Assembly: GCA_021613375.1 (NCBI GenBank)
Contig: CM038710.1
Location: 24,045,667 to 24,109,666 of the forward strand
DNA: 64,000 nucleotides
Direction: 5' to 3'
Source: Megaleporinus macrocephalus
Lineage: Eukaryota; Chordata; Actinopteri; Characiformes; Anostomidae
The notes below the pieces were generated by a model. The model ran no database searches. It was not told where the DNA came from and saw nothing but the letters and a program-made list of their open reading frames with translations. Both the position numbers and the translations under genes were made by a program. The first letter of the stretch is position 1. Every line of letters begins with the position of its first letter. Positions 37,561 through 58,646 of this stretch are shown piece after piece.

Positions 37561-40500
37561 GTCATTAGACTCCAATCCAAAGTAAACAAGTAATAAAAGG
37601 GTTCATTGCTTGCATTAGCATTAGCAAACCTATGTGTATAATGCTCCAATTTTCCTAAAAGGTATTTTTTAATTGCTTTATATATCACCTTATATCATCA
37701 ATACAAAGAAGTGGGCTAAAATTCCTCCTGATGTGCAGTACTGATCAACACTTACCAGAAATGTTTAATTGCAGTTATTGTTGTAAAAGGGGGTCACCCC
37801 AGATACTGACAGCAAAGGTTCATATACTTTTGCCACTCACAGATATTTTCCACAATAGCTAAATACTTTTATCCCCTTAGTTTAACTGGTTTCTCTTTAT
37901 CTATTTTTAGGAAATCAGATTATGTTTTAGGCCAAATGTATAAAAAAATCCATAACACTGTATAGGATTTACAAACTCTTAGGTACCACTGTATTATACA
38001 CAATGCCAATAAGTTTATTCACACTGGCTCTAAATAGAACTACCATGTACACATTTAGAATATAGCCTTATATGGTCCGGAAAATTTTAAAATTATACCT
38101 TAATACCAGGAATCAATAATGATCTGGACCTCGAACCAGTGACTCAAGCAAACCCTGCTAGCTGATACAAGTTGCACTTTGGGAGAGCTTAGATGTTTAG
38201 ACAATAATCAGGGTGGAACATAGAATATAAATTAGTGTAACAAGATAACCTCGTAAAATCAACTTCTATTAGTTTTGTTTTGTAATATGTGCCAATCGAA
38301 CAGATATCAAATAATGTATATAATAGCCTAATCAGAACAGCACCTTATGGATTATAGTTGACCCCAAAATATTGTAATATACAACATAAAATGCTTTATT
38401 GCCCCTTTCTCAGTGACCCTGGCTGGATTTTAGTAACTAGCATCAAACTTTGCAGTCAGCAGAGTCCTTTAGTCTTCACTGATTTTATTAAGAATTGACG
38501 TAAGGTGGAAAATAAACAGAACATGACACAAGGGCTTTTCCCAGAAAAAAACGGATGCATTGATTGCTTAAAAGTACATTCAATTAATCAACCAGAGAAG
38601 CTTACTGAGCTGCTTAGAACTCCTGACTGCATAGATAAACCAGGTGAATCCAACAAAGATCCAGCGCACTTTCCAGATACAGTCATATATTTATAAAGAC
38701 CTCTCAGGATCCTTTGAAATCTTTTACTGGACGACCAAAAGAGTCACCAAAAGAAAGAAACACTACGCTACAATTAGCATCTGTGAACTGCAGTGTTAGA
38801 CTGCTAAAGTTAAAGGTTGGCTGCATTTGTAAGATTGACTCATATAGATCAGAGGCCTTCATCGTACAATAACTATGACTACCTTCTTTGTGTATAATGG
38901 GGTGGTTTAATGTGAATTGCCCTGTTCTAGAGAAACTGGTTCAGTCAGAATTGTTCACAATGGTGGGGATAATAACTAGACACCTAAGGTATTTACAGAA
39001 AGATATGACATTATATAGCTACAAATAGTTTGACTGAAATAGGCTTTTCACCTAAAATAAAAAAGTGAAAAGCATACTTGAGGTCACTGGTCATTTTATA
39101 TATGAAATTATAACATGTATTATATGAAATAACTAAACTTGTGCGTGGGTGGTGTGACTTCTAGTTCCTATCACCGCCACTTTAATCAAAGTCAGTTTGT
39201 TTTTGTACAGTGCAAAAGTTCATGTCAAAACATGCCAAATGACTTAACATCTTAACATCTTTACCTCTTAATCATCTAATTGGGCAGACGGTGAAAGCGA
39301 CCTTCAGTTCAGTATTAGAAGATGGTAGCACCATGTAGAATGTTTTTAAACAGCTTGAAAGGAAATGAGAATTACTGCATAATTTTACTTTTACTGAAAC
39401 TTACTGAGACAGAATTGTTTACTGGGGTGATGATGGTAACCAGACATCAAAAACACTTAATGCCACCTCACAGAAATACACAGAATGGTTGAGTTGTCTG
39501 ATGCCTGGGATCCTGTTTTATACTAGTTTTAAGATTTGAGGTTTGGCCTAACATCAGAATTTTACTGTATTTACAAAGCATTACAAAATATCATGATCAA
39601 AACCACAGACGACATGTTTAGGTTCACTGGTTGTTGTAGACAGTAATTTAAAATAACTGTATTCGCAGTGAAGATATTGCAACCTCTGGTTCCCATCATC
39701 AACCCTGAGAGAAAAATCTGATCTGATCTACATAAGTTTCTCTATAATTCAGCATTTCAGTTCAAACTACTCTGCATGGCTCTGTTTTTGTCTCAGTGGC
39801 TGTTTTATTCAGAAAAGTTGGAATTCTGTGTAATTCCCCTCTGAGAATTTTAGCCAGACAGGTCAAGGATATGTGGTATAATCCTGAAGATACCTCACCA
39901 ATCATTTAAGGGGCTTCCTCATTTCAAATGAGTGATGAGAACATTCCCTGAGATTTAAATCTGAACTAATGGACTTATTTGAAATAAATCTGTGGATGAA
40001 TGGCAACATGTCTGCAAGATTACAGCGTGCCATAAATCTGGGCCTAATAAATCAGGGCTTGACTGTTACTACTGTGACAATTAATTATATGACCTAGATG
40101 AGCAAAAACTTTCTCAGCCATGAAACCTTCAATTCAAGCCCTTTTTAAAAGCTTTTCCCTTCACTGCAATTATAACGTGGTCCTTGGCATAAGAATTTGT
40201 CCTTCCTTTCTAAAGGCCTGTCATGATATTTCTGGACATTTGTAAAGATGGCACCACAAATGACTGCCATAGTGAAAAGCTTTTTTACATTTTGTGTTTT
40301 TGTTTGCAAATGTAATCCATTCTATGTTAAACTCAGGTGGAGCAGATAACAGTTACAGGCCAACATTTTACCTGAAAGTACCACACTTTATTTGAAAACC
40401 TTTAAAGTTTTTGAATATCGCTGCGCCCTCATACAGCTGAGACAGCTTGAGTTTCAAACACCTTTACTGCCCTCACCTCTCTCCAGCCTGCGAACCTTCA

Positions 40501-40585
40501 GCAACAAAATGGAACCAAATCAATAAAGGCCAAATCTGCCTTCTTCTTTACAGAGATTGATGTGTTTGTTACTTCTGTAATGTCA
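37561..40585. other. gene-free spacer with short repeats
   Basis: Three kilobases of AT-rich sequence without a supportable gene. Segments near 39155-39200 and 39675-39790 belong to a dispersed family marked by TGGTTCCTATCACC-type sequence, which also occurs near 17165, 19750 and 20000. Confidence 0.6.
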
Positions 40586-40589
40586 GTTA

Positions 40590-40676
40590 TCGTGCACTGT
40601 GAGCTACTGTAACCAAAAACAAATTCCTTGTATGAGTGAGCATACTAGACCAATAAAGTCAGATTCTGATTCTGAG
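40590..40676 (+). mobile_element. LINE 3'-end fragment
   Basis: It reads ACTGTAACCAAAAACAAATT then CCTTGTATGAGTGAGCATAC, then ACCAATAAAGTCAGATTCTG followed by a short GATTCTGA tail. This is the characteristic 3' end of fish L2/Rex-type LINEs, with their short tandem tail. The body is missing. Confidence 0.75.
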
Positions 40677-40694
40677 ATCTGACTTTCTGACCCT

Positions 40695-42065
40695 GGACAT
40701 AATGCTACACCTACTTGGTTTCCAGCTGATAGAGACGTGAAAGAGAGAATCTGGACTCACTGCTTATCATTCTTGGAGACTTTAATAGCACAAATCTCAC
40801 AAAGGAAATGCCTAAATACAGACACCATGTGGCTTGTGCAACAACAGAAGGGAGTATTTTGGATCACTGCTACACCACTACTAGGAATGCTTATCGTGCG
40901 GTCACTCTTGGACTTTCTGATTTCAGTCTTGTTCACTGCATTCCAACAGAATGCAAATACCAACAAGTCTGTCATTACAACAGTGACGAGGTGGACCAGC
41001 GGACATACTGAAAAGCTACAGGGCTGCTTCGAATCCACAAACTGGACTGTGTTTAAAGAGGCGATAGACAGACCTGTCGAACACAAACACTGTTGCGCCA
41101 TACTGTTTCTGCAAGAACAGCTGTATTTCAGCTAAAACAGATGTAAAATGCAGCGATGATAAATCATAGCTTTTAGACAGATGTGAAGGGAAAAAGAGGC
41201 AGCATTCAGGAGTGGGGGCAGGATCCTCTATAAAGAGGCCAAGTACGGGCTGGAGAAAGGGATAAAAAACTCAGAAAAGCTGAAAAGCTACATTGCTGCT
41301 AATGACCCAACTTCAGTCTTGAGAGGCCTTGAACAGGCCACCAGCTACAAGGTGGGAAAAACTCAACTTCACCTGAAAGCCCACCAGCTCATCTGAATGA
41401 AGTTTACCCCATCCACCATCCCCATCCAAAACACTGATCACCCAGCACAGATTTTCACAAACATCTTCAACAAATCGCTGGAATTCTGCTTTGTTTCCAC
41501 ATGCTTTAAAACCCACACCATCATTCCAGACCCCAAAAAACAAACATTACTGGACATAGTGACTACAGGCCAGTCGCCCTGACCTCTGTAGTCTTGTACA
41601 CCAATCAGCCATAACATTAAAAACAATCTCCTTATATCTACACACATTGTCCATTTCTTCAGCTCCACTGACCATATAGGAGCACTTTGTAGTTCAGAAA
41701 TTACAGACTGTAGTCCATCTGATTCACTGCATAAATTGTTTATCCCCATTCACCCTGTTCTTTAGTGATCAGGACCCAAGTCATGTAGTCAAGGATATTC
41801 CTTCAGACACATCAGAAGAAATTCAGGACCCTGTTGATCCACTTCTACAGAGCGATTGTCCATACTCACATTATCCATAAACATCTGATTTGATTCCTCC
41901 ACCACAAGAACGAGCCAGTGAATAATCAGGATAGCAGAGAATATCATTGGATGTAATCAAACATCTACAACAGTGGGATGATGAAGCGCTGAAGAATTAC
42001 AGCTGACCCCTCTCATTCCAGCCACTTCCCTCTGCTAAAAGATTTAGGGCTTTAAAAACCAGCTT
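40695..42065 (+). mobile_element. decayed L2-type LINE, interrupted by another repeat
   Basis: At 40760 a frame reads IILGDFNSTNL, and 40850-40935 reads GSILDHCYTTTRNAYRAV then LGLSDFSLVHCIP: the end of an APE endonuclease with its GDFN motif (SDH is here SDF). From about 40950 there are many frameshifts and stops. RT-linker pieces such as LQGCFESTNWTVFKEAI appear at 41020, and SDYRPVAL is visible at about 41558 (ATAGTGACTACAGGCC). The interspersed repeat at 41593-41780 then interrupts it. Its C-terminal part resumes with LLIHFYRAIV near 41830 and ITADPSHSSHFPLL near 41995. Much of the RT is deleted, so it is non-functional. Confidence 0.83.
41593..41780 (+). mobile_element. interspersed repeat inserted in the LINE relic
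   Basis: It starts TACACCAATCAGCCATAACA followed by TTAAAAACA, and continues with CAGCTCCACTGACCATATAG and CACTTTGTAGTTC, then CTGTAGTCCATCTGATTC and GTTCTTTAGTGATCAGGACC. It shares the middle of the 32960-33440 repeat, and LINE coding similarity lies on both sides. Confidence 0.75.
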
Positions 42066-42829
42066 CAGCTCCTATATAAAAATAGTTTTTACATGTTTAC
42101 TGAGAAGTTTATAATACGTACAAGTTTCAGTATATTAGAATAGAATAATATTAGGTGGTTTGACCTTTATACGTATAGCATGTTGTATTATTCTCACAGA
42201 CCTTCTACTTGTGATATGGTCCTCTTTGTGTGGCTGTGACACTATCCAACAGGAAGTATCTGGTAGGATTAGGGGGTGATAACAGGGGTCTGCTCCAGCC
42301 ACAGATGCTTACACAAAAAGAGCATCATATTGATCATGTATTGTGCTTATATGTCGGGATATCCCAGCTTACTTACATAAAAATATATGATCTCTCAGTT
42401 TGGAAATACGGGAGTTTTTTCACAATAAGAGTGACATCTTTGGGGAGTGTTTGGAAGCAATTGTGGTTTACGAAGCTGCAATAAGGTGTAAATTTGGAAA
42501 TAATGGTGGGTGGGTGAAGGGTATGAAGTAATGAAGGAGGGGCGAGGTAAAATAAGGTTTCCCCCCTTCCCAGAAGAAAATGTATAAGTGCACAATGTTG
42601 TCTGGAACAACTCAACTAATGATCAAAGATTGTATTTGTACAGTGCCGTAATCTTAAATAGAGACTTATCCTCTGCTGTCAACTCTGGTTCCCAAGATTT
42701 ATTTTACATGTTAAGTGATCTATCTATTGTATTTTACATTAGATTTTCTTAGTTCAGTATTTATTAGCATGTGTGATTGTCTGCTCTGTTACATGTGCCT
42801 CACAAACACTGATGGCAATGAAGTGGTCT

Positions 42830-43092
42830 TGAAATGTGGGATCGCTCTAAAGCGTGTAGGCGTGTTACCCGCCCAGCAGCGCCCCCAGCGGCGACTGACA
42901 GCAGCCACATCCTCATGTCAGAGCTTTGTGCTCTTCATACAGCAGTCCGCCGCTCGCGCTCCCTCTCTTTGTCCTCAAGGCGACTGCTCGGTCCGCCTGA
43001 ATGTAACGTTAGAAATTTCTGTTTTTTTTGTAGTGGAGAGTATTTTTGAGCCATCTATTTAAAGACTGTTAAACGATACGAAGGGTTCAAAG
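42830..43092 (+). promoter_or_regulatory. rnf165 5' UTR / promoter region
   Basis: A CpG-rich patch (about 42840-43000) in AT-rich DNA directly upstream of the rnf165 ATG. A CTCF-like sequence AGCGCCCCCAGCGGCGA is at 42878-42894. No TATA box is placed convincingly. The start site is inferred only. Confidence 0.5.
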
Positions 43093-53159
<10,067 letters not shown>

Positions 53160-55045
53160 TGTCTTTTGTAGCGCCGGTGAAAGCCCTGCCCCTTCTCCCT
53201 ATCCCTTCTTGGGTACTTTGCCAAATGTCTGTCTCTCCATCACCTCTCACCTTTGACCTTGCCTTCTGAGCCAACCGAAGACGTGAAGCAGGTAGGATTA
53301 AAGACAAACCACGACGCGAGCGAAAAGGGACAGGAGCGGGAGGATTCATGGAGAAAGAATGTTCAGATCTGCGCGAGCGTCCAAGGCAGCTTTCAGTGGG
53401 ACTTCATTGGGCTTTTGCTGAGTCTGCCAATGAGATCCTATCAAGGTCCCCTGCATGCACCTTTCTGTGTACTTAGGACAGTAAGCACAGCTCCTGGATG
53501 ATCTCGACCGCAGATAACCTAAAGCTTTTCCTCCCTCACGATGTTTCGGTCGATACCGCATTTATGACATACACATAACGAGAGCCTCGAAATTTCCAAA
53601 CGTTAGAAGTAGTCAGTCGTGTGTCTCGGACGTGCTGCAGTCTTCTATGGCGTAGGGGAGTGCAGTCGATCGACTCAAAGTATTCAGAATGAGCACTACA
53701 TGGGAACAGTCCGCGAACGGGGATGGTACGTTACGTTATTATGAAATATGATGAGTAGATTGGGAAGTGAAGTGGATTTCAAGCAAAATCCAAGTTAGCA
53801 ACATGTAAGGATGAGCTTGTTCTCACAAGTCAAGTAATCCAACTGTATGAAATGATACTAACAAACAATCCTTAACTGTAATTATCAGAAGTGATGCTTA
53901 ATGTACTTTCTGTAATCATGGTGACAGCAAGGCCAGGCTTGACTTAAGCTGTGACAGTATGTATTTGTGCTTGTGAAAAATCTCCATGCTTAGAAAAGTA
54001 TCTTCAAAATGCATGTTCTGTGAGTGGCCGGGGCTTTTAATTTGTTTTTTTCTTTTGTTTTTTTTTTGGTTTAGTTTTTTTCTTCTTCGGGAACATACCG
54101 GATAGGATGGACGGTTCGTGCATGAGAGATATCTTACTAATTCTAAAGACACTGTGTTCTCAACTTGTCACTGACGTAACAAAGAGTGAGATGTATACCT
54201 TAATGCCTGTAGGACAAGCACACATTCTAATAGCAACAGCCTACTTCTCAGTGTTTCCATTAGCAATGTAAGTGTGTGGTATCGCTTGAACGTACAGTAT
54301 ATGTAGAGTTACTCAGCTAAGAAAGCAGCTCTAACGTCATATTGTGCATGAAACCTGTTGCTGCCATTTCTGGAGGAGACGAAAAGGGAGAAAAGCCATT
54401 GTTTTATAGATACCAAACATAACTTTTCTAAGCTGTATTTTCAGTTGTTTTCATTCTTCCTGTTCTGTTCTTCTTCTTTCTTTCTATCTTTCTTTTTCTT
54501 CCCTACTATTGATGATTATGCCAACCTAGCTGTGGGGCTGGTTCAGCTTCTCACCATTTCAAATAAGTAGCTGCAATGCTGGAATAATATTTATTGTTGT
54601 CTTAATGTAGCTAGCTGTTATTTTTGTAAATGCACTATATTATGAGGTTGCCTGACTTCGATGTGATTGTGAATTTTTCTCTCGTCCCTTGCTTATGCAT
54701 TTGCACTCAGTGACCTGTCTCTTTGACTAGTGCTAAAACGTGTACACTGCGGTCCTCACGGTAAACTTCATCCGGAAAATAAAAGAAAAGCAGTAGCGTA
54801 GCCTGACATCCACCATTTAGCTCCACTTGTAATACATGCACAGCATTCGTTGGACCCTCATTGATGGCGCTTAAACGTATGTGACTTTATGGCTTGGTAG
54901 CATTTCCGAAGAGAATTTTTGACAACAATGCACTGAAATGCCATAAGACAGTGACTGGCACGTGCTCACTTCTGTTCTTAGCCATCTTTACCAGAAGTCC
55001 ACTTCGAGCCTTGTGGCGAGTTGTGCAGCAAAGAAGTGGAGACCT

Positions 55046-55069
55046 TTTTTTTTTTTTTTTTTTTTTTTT
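55046..55069. repeat. poly(T) run
   Basis: About 24 consecutive T in the putative rnf165 3' UTR. Confidence 0.9.
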
Positions 55070-55139
55070 AGAGGCCTCTTTCCACCAGATAGAAGAGAAA
55101 ACAAGTTTTTTTCCCCACTCTTTTCCTGTTATTGGCAGC

Positions 55140-56240
55140 AGTAATGTCAAAATCTTGACTTCTTTTCTAAAAAAAATGATGACTTGCTACAAAACTTTGA
55201 CTTATTCTGTCAAAAGAATTACTTATTTTTTTAAAAGCTCAATTTGTTGTCTCAAAGTAATGACTTATCATATTAAATCATACCAACAACTTTGATTTCA
55301 GGTTGACTTTAAATAACAGGAAAGTAAGTATTTTGGGATATACTTACTTTCCTGTTATTTAAAGTCAACCTGAAATCAAAGTTGTTGGTTTGTCTTCTGA
55401 TACTATTTAGTATGATTCATCATATCATATTATATTTTTATTTAAATATTATTTATTTAAAAGCCAAAACTCGTTTCGCCATAATAGTCCATCGTTCTCC
55501 AAAACTTTTTAATAACTTAAACATGCACCAGCAGGCAGGAAAAACATTATCTTGAATTATCTCACAATTTTTGTATATTTGCTTAAGAATTTCACTTATT
55601 ATTGTCAAAATAATGACTTATTTTCTCACAACCTTGAATTATTTTTAGTGCAATGAGTTTTAGCCCCTTTCCTAAAGATGTTTCCTGAGAAGTCAACCTG
55701 AAATCAGAGTCCCGTTTTTTCCCTTTTTTGTTTATGGCTCTGTTCAGCATGTTTTATATTATATCATATTTAAAGGACTAAATTCTTGTTTCTTTATAAT
55801 CTTCCATCAAAATATTTTAGCCCGCCTCAAAAATATCTGAGTTTTGATTGCATAAACTTGCAGGGAAATAAATAATAACCACTAATACCATGTTTCAAGT
55901 TTCTTTCCAAACACTTTCCACCTTCCACCAAATTATAAATGATTTGATATGTTTTCTTGGAACGTTAACCCATGTGAAAACCATGCCTTATGTTCTTAAA
56001 AGCTTGACTTCATGACTTAATTCCTTTAACATTTTGATTTAATTGCTCAAACAAATTGGCCTACTATGTCAAAATGAATTACTCTCTCTTAATCTCTTAT
56101 CCTGAGATTTGAAGTAGATTTGAAGATTTGAACTTTTTTTACCTTGTTATTTCATGTTTCTGAACCTATATAATATCATATTCAAAAGACTATTTTCTTG
56201 TTTCTCCATGAACTTGCATCAAAAAAGTTTAAAAAGATGT
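55140..56240 (+). repeat. degenerate tandem repeat, units of about 350-410 bases
   Basis: Three blocks share an ordered series: a GACTTATT-rich part, then CCTGAAATCA- or CCTGAGATTT-like sequence (near 55370, 55700 and 56100), then ATATCATATT followed by CTTGTTTCT or a variant and CCATC/GAAC/CATCAAAA (near 55425, 55760 and 56170). Divergence is high, so the duplication is old. Confidence 0.65.
55282..55389. repeat. perfect 50-base inverted repeat with 8-base loop
   Basis: Bases 55282-55331 are the exact reverse complement of 55340-55389. The loop is TTTGGGAT at 55332-55339. The right arm is in the orientation of the surrounding degenerate tandem repeat (AGTCAACCTGAAATCA occurs again near 55694), so the left arm is the inverted copy. 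In an rnf165 transcript it would form a 50-bp perfect double-stranded stem. Confidence 0.97.
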
Positions 56241-58439
56241 TTGATTACTTTGGGTTTGTTGAGGAAAAATTAGGTTAACCAGTAATAGACTGTTTCAACT
56301 CCCCCTCAACCACCCTCACCTATAGTCGAACAGAAATGCTCAGCTAGCTCAGAGAAATATGTTAGTTTTGACTTTAGTCAGTATTTTTTCAGAACTACTA
56401 ACATATCATTTATAAATCTCCAACAATAACTCAACATCATGAAGCAAAACTTTGAGAAGTCAAACGACAAACCCTACGTCAAAATATCGACAAACTCTGC
56501 AAAGAAACAGAAAAGGAAATGAAAGAGAGGGTTTTTCCTTCTGCTTGGTGGAAAGAAGCTTCCTTACCATTTTTTTTTTGTTTTCAGTTTCATCACGTAT
56601 TGGCATTACTGTTATGATTGTCTCAGTGAGAGTTTAGTGTCGCTGACCCTTGCTAGCCTTTGTTTCTGTGTGTGAGCAGTGTTATGTCCGTCGAGCTTCC
56701 TTTTGTGGCTTCAGTGTCCGTTTTCACTTCAGAGGGTACGGAGCAATCTTTTTATCTTTTTATTTTTTTTGTTTCCTCTCTCATGTCCTGTGTCCAGCAT
56801 TCTATAGTTTACACAGGATGTTGTGCGTCAAAAAAATGCCTTAAGTATTTAACAATCATAATTTATGACTAACTCTTTAGCTACTATGGGTGCGTATTTA
56901 AGTTTTGATTTAGTTTGCCGATTTAATCTGTTTATTTATTTACATAGACATAACGTGTATAAATACCTCATTGTGCATACTTTAATGGGAGTGCTTTGCA
57001 TGCATTTGTACTTTAAAGGAGAAAAAGAGACAAAACGAGAAAAAAATAATCAAAAGGGTGTGCTGAAACGTGTTAGTGTGTGGTGCTGTGGATTTGGTTA
57101 CATTCCATTAATGCAATTTCAAAGAATTCTTCAGCTGTGATCTAGTAGACAAAACCGCTTTAGACTGGAAATGTTTTGCATGTATCTCCTATTTTGCACT
57201 CTCAGCTTGGCTACCCTCTCACTGGCATTTGGAAAAATGTGCACCATGCTCTCTTTACTTTAATTCCTCTAACTCGGTTAGTGATCTGACATTTAAAAAA
57301 AGAAATGAAACAAAAAAAAAGGTCGTATTACAACACAGCTTAGTGCAGAGTGAGATGTACTGTGATTAGCCATGAGTTATCCTAATGCTTTACATTAGCT
57401 GGATTTCTAATACACTGAGACCGGTCACATCAATTGACACTTATGTTTGTGATGACCATGTGACTTTATTTGAAGCCCCTCCCATTTTTAAAACCTTTTT
57501 TGTTACTTCGTAACAGGGTCTGAAGCTAAACGACTGTCTGAAGATGTATCTATAAACTAATGGTGAAGTCATTACTGGACCTTCTTTTAGGGTAGTCTAT
57601 TTTGCAGTCAGTCAACTTTCGTCACTGACACTTTCTTACAGGTGCAACTTCGAAACACTAAAACACGGTAGATCCTTTTAGGATAAAATTCAGATGACGA
57701 TGGCAAAACACTTTCCTGCTTCGTTGTGTCCGTGCCAAACAGGACACTGACACAGGCCATTAGACGAGGAGTTGTGTTAACACACTTGGGATTCCCTATT
57801 TATTTGCGGACGAAACGATACGAGTGAAGACATGCCGTGTCCTATGATTTGCCTCACCAGCCTTAAAGTCTTTTATTCTTTGCTCCACCACCCTAGCAGA
57901 TTTTGGACATACAGCAATAGTATTATGTTTCGCAAAGCAGAATGAACAGTAGATCCTAAAGCACAAGCTCTATAATGCATGTCTTTCTCAGGTTTTAATA
58001 TACGTATGAGAATGGATAGATATGTTAAAATATTTTACCATAAATCTTTCTGATGTTTTTTCTGCTGCTGACGTTTAAAAAAAAAAAGAAAAAAAATATT
58101 GAATAACCTGCCAGTGAAAGGGAAGTGGCTATCTTTGTATAAGACACTGCTGTTGCTGTTACTGCGCAATGTTTTCTGACATTAATATTTTATAGTCAAG
58201 TAGAAAAAAAAATATGTATTGACAATATTTAAGCAATAGCTCGATGATCATCATGTACGATAACTAGATTAAGTGTATATTGCGTAAAAAAAAGGAAAAA
58301 AAAACACTTAGATTCACTTTTGGTGGATTTTGTACTGTATTTATTACTAATGATGCAAAAAGTTGCATAGCTTAACCCAAACTGTTCTTTCTTTTTTAAT
58401 TTCTTGTCTTGTATATGACCTTTTTGTATGTGTTTTTCA

Positions 58440-58445
58440 AATAAA
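58440..58445 (+). terminator. rnf165 polyadenylation signal (AATAAA)
   Basis: Canonical AATAAA about 5.3 kb after the stop codon and about 200 bases before the convergent loxhd1 stop codon. A minus-strand AATAAA at 58345-58340 may serve loxhd1, making the two 3' ends overlap. Confidence 0.6.
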
Positions 58446-58646
58446 ATGTTTAAAATGCTTCAAAAATGGGTCTTAACATTATTTAGTTACAGGGCTGTTT
58501 TGCTTTCCAGAAACATTGGCCTTCGTTGCTGTTTAAAAAAAAGTACAAATACAGCTGCAAACTGAAAATGAACGAAAGCACTGATCAACATGAATTAATA
58601 CGTAAATAAAAATGAAAAAAATCTGCCAAAAAAAGGTGTACGAGTG

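Larger units (their letters stand above)
53160..58460 (+). other. likely long 3' UTR of rnf165
   Basis: No splice-consistent exon follows the stop codon. An AATAAA at 58440-58445 is followed by TG-rich sequence, and it is the best end point. Earlier signals, such as AATAAA at about 54778, could give a short form. The stretch is AT-rich with T runs, a degenerate tandem repeat at 55140-56240 and a perfect hairpin at 55282-55389. Length and ends are inferred. Confidence 0.6.

Noticed and set aside
42715..43062. 115-codon frame before rnf165
   Set aside because: Lies across the CpG-rich promoter and 5' UTR, has no family resemblance, and ends before the well-supported rnf165 start.
54894..55295. 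133-codon plus-strand frame in the rnf165 3' UTR
   Set aside because: Contains a poly-Phe run from the T24 tract and runs into the hairpin; a chance frame.
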